Assembly (NCBI GenBank): GCA_007130675.1
Contig: SLSB01000093.1
Location: forward strand, 1 to 18,386
Direction of reading: 5' to 3'
Source of the DNA: Candidatus Hydrogenedentota bacterium
GTDB taxonomy: Bacteria > Hydrogenedentota > Hydrogenedentia > Hydrogenedentales > SLHB01
DNA length: 18,386 bases
Position numbers and translations under genes: made by a program. Under the pieces are notes generated by a model that saw only the letters and a program-made list of their open reading frames with translations, searched no databases and was not told where the DNA came from. Positions 14,883 to 18,386 of the stretch are shown here, in pieces (positions within the stretch are counted from its first letter, which is position 1; every line of letters begins with the position of its first letter).

Positions 14883-15244
14883 TGGACGCTGGAGCCAAGC
14901 AGCCGCACGAGCACGAATTCCGGGAGGTGACGCCGGGGAGTGTCCCAGGCGCCGAACGTCTCAAGCTTGAAGATCTCAAGCAAGTGAACATGACGATTAC
15001 CGCGCACTTGGGCAGTTGCTCGATGACGGTGCGCGAGGTGCTCGGGCTTCGACGGGGGGCCGTGGTGCCGCTGGACAAAGTGGCGGGCGAGATGACCGAT
15101 ATCTATGTGAACGGTCTTCACCTCGCACGTGGAGAGGTGGTGGTGATTGCCGACGAGCTGCACGTGCGCATTGGCGAAGTCGTGGGCCAAGAAGAGCGGC
15201 TGGTTCAGGAAGAGGGGCGTGGGGATGATGTATCGGCCGGCTAA
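14882..15244 (+). CDS. fliN: Flagellar motor switch protein FliN
   Basis: FliN forms the lower C ring and binds FliH. The 120-residue product starts at ATG 14882 (GTG 14879 is an alternative one codon earlier). Its single SpoA/SurfaceAntigen domain covers about residues 30-105: LKQVNMTITAHLGSCSMTVR, then VLGLRRGAVVPLDKVAG and TDIYVNGLHLARGEVVVI, ending in VRIGEVV. This is the classic FliN pattern. It has no CheC-like or FliM-like upstream domain, so it is not a FliM-FliN fusion. It overlaps fliO by 20 bases, indicating a tightly coupled set. Confidence 0.9.
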   Translation: MDAGAKQPHEHEFREVTPGSVPGAERLKLEDLKQVNMTITAHLGSCSMTVREVLGLRRGAVVPLDKVAGEMTDIYVNGLHLARGEVVVIADELHVRIGEVVGQEERLVQEEGRGDDVSAG

Positions 15245-16103
15245 ATGGGGGGCTGTCGTTGCGCTGGTGCTGGCGCTGTGCGCCGGGGCTGCGAGAGGGC
15301 AAGACGCACAAGGCGGTGCGGCTGGCAGTGCTCGGGAACCGCAAGAATATGGGGAATATGAGGCGATTCCGGCGCCCGATATCGAACTGTATCCGGATGT
15401 GCCGGGAATTGTTCCCGAGGACATGCCGGAGTTGCCGCTTCCCGATGCCGATGTCGGGGGGGAGGATGCGCCGTCGTTGGAAGTTCCCGATGCGTTCATG
15501 GATGAAGTGAACCGCCAGATCGAGGCGCGCCGGGGTCTCGCGCCCCCGCCAACGGGCGAATCGCCTGATTTGGGCCGGCCCGACTCGACGTTGTACAGCC
15601 TGTTCAGGGCATTTGCTTGGCTGCTGGTTGTAGTCGCGCTGATCCTGCTGCTCTATCATTTTCTTCAGCGACGGACGCGCGGCGGGCGCCTGTTGACAGG
15701 AAACCGTCTGGGCACGGTGTTGGGGCGTCTTTATCTCAACCCCCGGGTGTGCTTGCACTTTGTGCGCACGGGGGGGAAAGTGCTTGTCGTCGGGCAAACG
15801 CAGAGCGCTCTTTCGTTGATAGCCCGGTTTGACGAAGCGGAATTCGCAGCTGTCGTCGAGAAGGAAGAAAGCGAAGAGGGCAACCCCCCGGCACCCAAAG
15901 AGAATCCCGAGACCGGCCGCGAGTTCTTTTCCCAGCTTCGCGCGAATCTTGCTCAGATGAGCCGTCAGACCGGCGATACCGGCGAGGCGTCCGTCGAAGA
16001 GGCTGGCGCATCCGTCGATGAAGACGACATCGCAGAGTTACGAGGGGACATACACCGGTTGCAGGAGTACCTGCGGGAATCTACGCGTGGCTCGGAAGAT
16101 TAA
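15225..16103 (+). CDS. fliO: Flagellar biosynthesis protein FliO, long form
   Basis: FliO helps assemble the FliP export pore. ATG 15225, seven bases after GAGGGG, gives a 292-residue product, about twice the usual length. A signal peptide (WGAVVALVLALCAGAARG) is followed by an acidic, Pro-rich extracytoplasmic stretch (about 27-125). A membrane helix lies at about 128-148, then the conserved FliO core with RLGTVLGRLYLNPRVCLHFV and KVLVVGQTQSALSLI. The tail is acidic and ends in a short coiled-coil-like helix. Identity rests on this core and the place before fliP. The long periplasmic and cytoplasmic extensions are unusual. Confidence 0.82.
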   Translation: MMYRPAKWGAVVALVLALCAGAARGQDAQGGAAGSAREPQEYGEYEAIPAPDIELYPDVPGIVPEDMPELPLPDADVGGEDAPSLEVPDAFMDEVNRQIEARRGLAPPPTGESPDLGRPDSTLYSLFRAFAWLLVVVALILLLYHFLQRRTRGGRLLTGNRLGTVLGRLYLNPRVCLHFVRTGGKVLVVGQTQSALSLIARFDEAEFAAVVEKEESEEGNPPAPKENPETGREFFSQLRANLAQMSRQTGDTGEASVEEAGASVDEDDIAELRGDIHRLQEYLRESTRGSED

Positions 16104-16869
16104 CCGACTGCTTCGCCTGGGGGTGGTGTGCGCCCTGCTTTGGGCGTGCGCCCCGGTCTTCGCGCAAGAACCGCCCGCCGTGGGCGATACATTGGGCATC
16201 GAGGAGGTCTTTCGCGGTCTCGAGGGCGCGGCTGAGCCTGACCGCATCTCGACCACCTTGGCGCTCTTTATCCTGCTAACGGTGCTCTCGCTCGCCCCTG
16301 CGATAGCGATTATGACGACGTCCTTCCTCCGAATTGTCGTGGTGTTTGGTTTTTTGCGCCAAGCCATGGCAACCCAGCAAACCCCGCCGAACCAGGTGCT
16401 GGTCGGTCTCGCTCTCATTCTCACCTTTTTCATCATGTTTCCAATTTATCAACAGGTTTACGATGAGGCCTATGTGCCGTACGTCGCCGAAGAGATAGGC
16501 TGGCAGGAAGCTGTCGAGGGCACTCTCGCCCCGGTCCGGGCGTTCATGTTCCGCCAGGTTCGGCCGCGGGACTTGGCGCTGTTTATCGACATCTCGCAAA
16601 TGGACCGGCCGCAGACGCGCGACGACGTCCCTACCATCACGCTTGTGGCGGGTTTTGTGCTCAGTGAGATTCGAATCGCGTTTCAGATAGGTTTTATAAT
16701 CTACATTCCGTTCCTCATCATTGACATGGTGGTGGCGAGCACCTTGATGTCGATGGGAATGATGATGTTGCCGCCTGTGTTTATATCGCTGCCTTTTAAG
16801 ATTATCATGTTTGTGTTGGCCGACGGGTGGTACTTGCTGATTCAGGAACTTGTGCGCGGGTTTAATTAG
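16087..16869 (+). CDS. fliP: Flagellar type III export gate protein FliP
   Basis: FliP is the main subunit of the export gate at the centre of the MS ring. From GTG 16087 (GGGA eight bases before) the product is 260 residues with a signal peptide (LGVVCALLWACAPVFA), as is typical. ATG 16018 is an unlikely earlier start because it lies deep in fliO. The conserved blocks TTSFLRIVVVFGFLRQAMATQQTPPNQVLVGLALILTFFIMFP (about 77-119), PRDLALFIDISQ and FQIGFIIYIPFLIIDMVVAS are all present. The end (SLPFKIIMFVLADGWYLLI) matches FliP. It overlaps fliO by 17 bases. fliQ is not found after it. Confidence 0.95.
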   Translation: MARKINRLLRLGVVCALLWACAPVFAQEPPAVGDTLGIEEVFRGLEGAAEPDRISTTLALFILLTVLSLAPAIAIMTTSFLRIVVVFGFLRQAMATQQTPPNQVLVGLALILTFFIMFPIYQQVYDEAYVPYVAEEIGWQEAVEGTLAPVRAFMFRQVRPRDLALFIDISQMDRPQTRDDVPTITLVAGFVLSEIRIAFQIGFIIYIPFLIIDMVVASTLMSMGMMMLPPVFISLPFKIIMFVLADGWYLLIQELVRGFN

Positions 16870-16885
16870 ACGCGGAGCGGTGTGG

Positions 16886-17359
16886 ATGGATAATAAACTC
16901 ATCGCAATCATCGTGGCGATTGTGTTTTTTGCCAGCATTCCCCTGGTGTGCCAATTGCTCAAGGAGCCGGAACCGTTAACCGTGGACGGGATCAAGGAGA
17001 CGTACCGGGAATTGGGATTTTCGGTTGCAAATGAGCGCCCGTTGAGTCCCCCGGGCTATCAGGCGCTTTCCGGCGAATTCATGACCATCAACGGTGCGCG
17101 CGTGCATGTTTTCACGTACTCGAATCCTGATGTTATTGAACGCGAGCGCAACCGTATGGAGATTGATGCCCAGCGCGGTTTGCCGGCCTATGCCCCCAAA
17201 AATGTGGCACGAACGGTGCGCAACGGGCACTTCGTGATGTTGATTGTGTCGGAAAACGCAAGTCTGCGCGAGCGTATTGCGGTGGTATTCGAAGGGCTGA
17301 GGAACCCCGGCCCGCCGCCTCGGCCGCCCGAGGAGCCGCAGCAGCGCCGGCCCTTCTGA
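16886..17359 (+). CDS. Unrecognised single-pass membrane protein
   Basis: ATG 16886 lies eight bases after GGAG and gives 157 residues. I do not recognise the family. An N-terminal membrane segment (about 4-22) ends in LVCQLL. The Cys lacks the usual small residue before it, so a lipoprotein is unlikely. The exported part (about 25-145) has a compact alpha/beta look, with GARVHVFTYSN, ARTVRNGHFVMLIVS and ERIAVVFEGLR. It ends in a Pro-rich basic tail. It follows fliP by only 16 bases and occupies the place of fliQ in related clusters, so it is probably co-transcribed. A flagellar function is only inferred from position. Confidence 0.75.
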   Translation: MDNKLIAIIVAIVFFASIPLVCQLLKEPEPLTVDGIKETYRELGFSVANERPLSPPGYQALSGEFMTINGARVHVFTYSNPDVIERERNRMEIDAQRGLPAYAPKNVARTVRNGHFVMLIVSENASLRERIAVVFEGLRNPGPPPRPPEEPQQRRPF

Positions 17360-17391
17360 CCGCACGGGCCGTGTGGTTCAGGCGCGACGGC

Positions 17392-18372
17392 TCAGGAATC
17401 GCCGACCCGCTCGGCGATCATGTGGGCTGCTCCGAGCACGACCGCATCGTCGCCCAGTTTAGCGGTCACGATGCGCACCTTCTTGCGCAGAAAGGGCATG
17501 GCGTGGTCCGAAATGCCGCGCTTGATCTCCTCGAGATACAGTTTTGGCATGGCCTCGACCAGCCCCCCTCCGAGTACGACGGCCTCGGGGCTCAGCATGT
17601 TGATGGCGTTTCCCGTCGCAATCCCGACGTAGTACGCGGCTTTGCGCACAACGCCCTCGACCATTGTGTCGCCGGCCTTGATGGCCTCGGCCAGGGCGCC
17701 GCTTCGGATTTTGGCAAGGTCGGTGCCGCAAGTGGCCAGCAGGTTGGGGGCATCGCCTCTGGCTGCGAGGGCGGCGCTTTCGGCCGCGATGGCGACGCGC
17801 GAGGCCAGCGCCTCGAGACACCCCCGTTTGCCGCACCCGCAATAGGGGCCGTCCACTTCGAGGGTCATGTGGCCAAACTCGCCGGCAGCGCCCGAGAACC
17901 CGTAGAAGACCTTGCGGTCAATGATGATGCCGGCTCCAATGCCCGTGCCGGGGAACACCCCGAGGACGCTTTCGCAGTCGCGGATCTCTCCGAACCGGTA
18001 CTCTCCATATGTGCCCACGTTGACGTCATTGTCCACAACGACGGGCACGTTGAATGCTTTCTCGAGGTATTTGGCCAGCGGGAAGTTCTTCCACGCCAGA
18101 TTGGGCGTGTCGATAATGACGCCTGTCTTTGGATTAAGCGGGCCGGGCGACCCGACGCCAATCCCGCGCACCCGCTCGACGCCGGCGCCTTCGAGTGCCT
18201 CCTGGATGGTCTTGGTGAGCCGTTCTTCGGTGGGCTCGCCCTTCTTCGACTTGCTCTTGCGCTTGCTGCGCCCCTTTGCCTCGAAACTGTGGTCGTAGAC
18301 GACCGCCATCAGCTTTGTGCCGCCGATATCTACGCCGATTACATGGTCGCCTTCAGCCAGAAAATCGCTCAT
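17392..18372 (-). CDS. ROK-family sugar kinase (glucokinase-like)
   Basis: The 326-residue product is complete, starting behind GGGGGAG. It has the N-terminal phosphate-binding motif VIGVDIGGTKL (about 11-21) and the ROK core GIGVGSPGPL. The sugar-binding region reads VVDNDVNVGTYGEY, followed by FPGTGIGAGIII. The EFGHMTLEVDG motif precedes the zinc site CGCGKRGCLE. The C-terminal adenine-binding part has AVVLGGGLVEA. No DNA-binding domain is present, so it is a kinase and not a ROK repressor; glucose or another hexose is the likely substrate. A Lys/Arg/Ser-rich stretch (KGRSKRKSKSKKGE) lies near residue 35. It converges with the flagellar genes 32 bases away and is probably unrelated to them. 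Confidence 0.93.
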   Translation of the reverse strand: MSDFLAEGDHVIGVDIGGTKLMAVVYDHSFEAKGRSKRKSKSKKGEPTEERLTKTIQEALEGAGVERVRGIGVGSPGPLNPKTGVIIDTPNLAWKNFPLAKYLEKAFNVPVVVDNDVNVGTYGEYRFGEIRDCESVLGVFPGTGIGAGIIIDRKVFYGFSGAAGEFGHMTLEVDGPYCGCGKRGCLEALASRVAIAAESAALAARGDAPNLLATCGTDLAKIRSGALAEAIKAGDTMVEGVVRKAAYYVGIATGNAINMLSPEAVVLGGGLVEAMPKLYLEEIKRGISDHAMPFLRKKVRIVTAKLGDDAVVLGAAHMIAERVGDS

Positions 18373-18386
18373 ATCAAAACTCCCCC

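Noticed and set aside
17348..17371. Inverted repeat CGGCCC/GGGCCG at the end of the 16886 gene as an operon terminator
   Set aside because: Only six base pairs with a 12-base loop and no T tract on either strand.

Overview
The window is almost entirely a flagellar hook-basal-body, export and motor gene cluster on the + strand, followed by one convergent sugar-kinase gene. The DNA is GC-rich. The predicted proteins have the signal peptides and FliO/FliP pieces of a flagellated diderm-type bacterium. The gene order closely follows the large flgB operon known from spirochetes: flgB-flgC-fliE-fliF-fliG-fliH-fliI-fliJ-flbB-fliK-flgD-x-flgE-motA-motB-fliL-(fliM)-fliN-fliO-fliP. The base composition, and a sigma-54-type promoter in front of flgB, are unlike a classical spirochete. 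A deep-branching, poorly characterised phylum of the PVC/Hydrogenedentota type is a reasonable guess, but the window holds no rRNA or other marker to fix the taxonomy.

Region 1-441 is a non-coding leader. Its first 140 bases carry five closely spaced perfect stem-loops, the first of which may terminate an upstream gene. A strong -24/-12 (sigma-54) promoter lies at 380-395, and flgB starts at a GTG at 442 behind a strong Shine-Dalgarno (SD) sequence.

Region 442-7933 holds the proximal rod and export genes: flgB, flgC, fliE, an unrecognised ORF, fliF, fliG, fliH, fliI, fliJ and a membrane-anchored coiled-coil protein resembling FlbB/MotE. These genes are tightly packed. fliG has no ATG, GTG or TTG at the expected place and probably starts on ACG at 3856.

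Region 7934-8242 is a 309-base gap without a convincing gene. It ends in an exceptionally long SD sequence in front of fliK.

Region 8243-12558 holds the hook genes: fliK (hook-length control), flgD (hook cap), a TIGR02530-type flagellar operon protein and flgE (hook). A strong hairpin terminator follows flgE.

Region 12559-17359 is a second transcription unit with its own likely sigma-70-type promoter. It encodes the stator (motA, motB), fliL, the switch protein fliN, the export membrane proteins fliO and fliP, and a small unrecognised membrane protein. fliM is missing between fliL and fliN. fliQ, fliR, flhB and flhA do not follow fliP, so the cluster is broken here relative to its relatives.

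Region 17392-18372 (- strand) is a complete ROK-family sugar kinase, convergent with and apparently unrelated to the flagellar genes.
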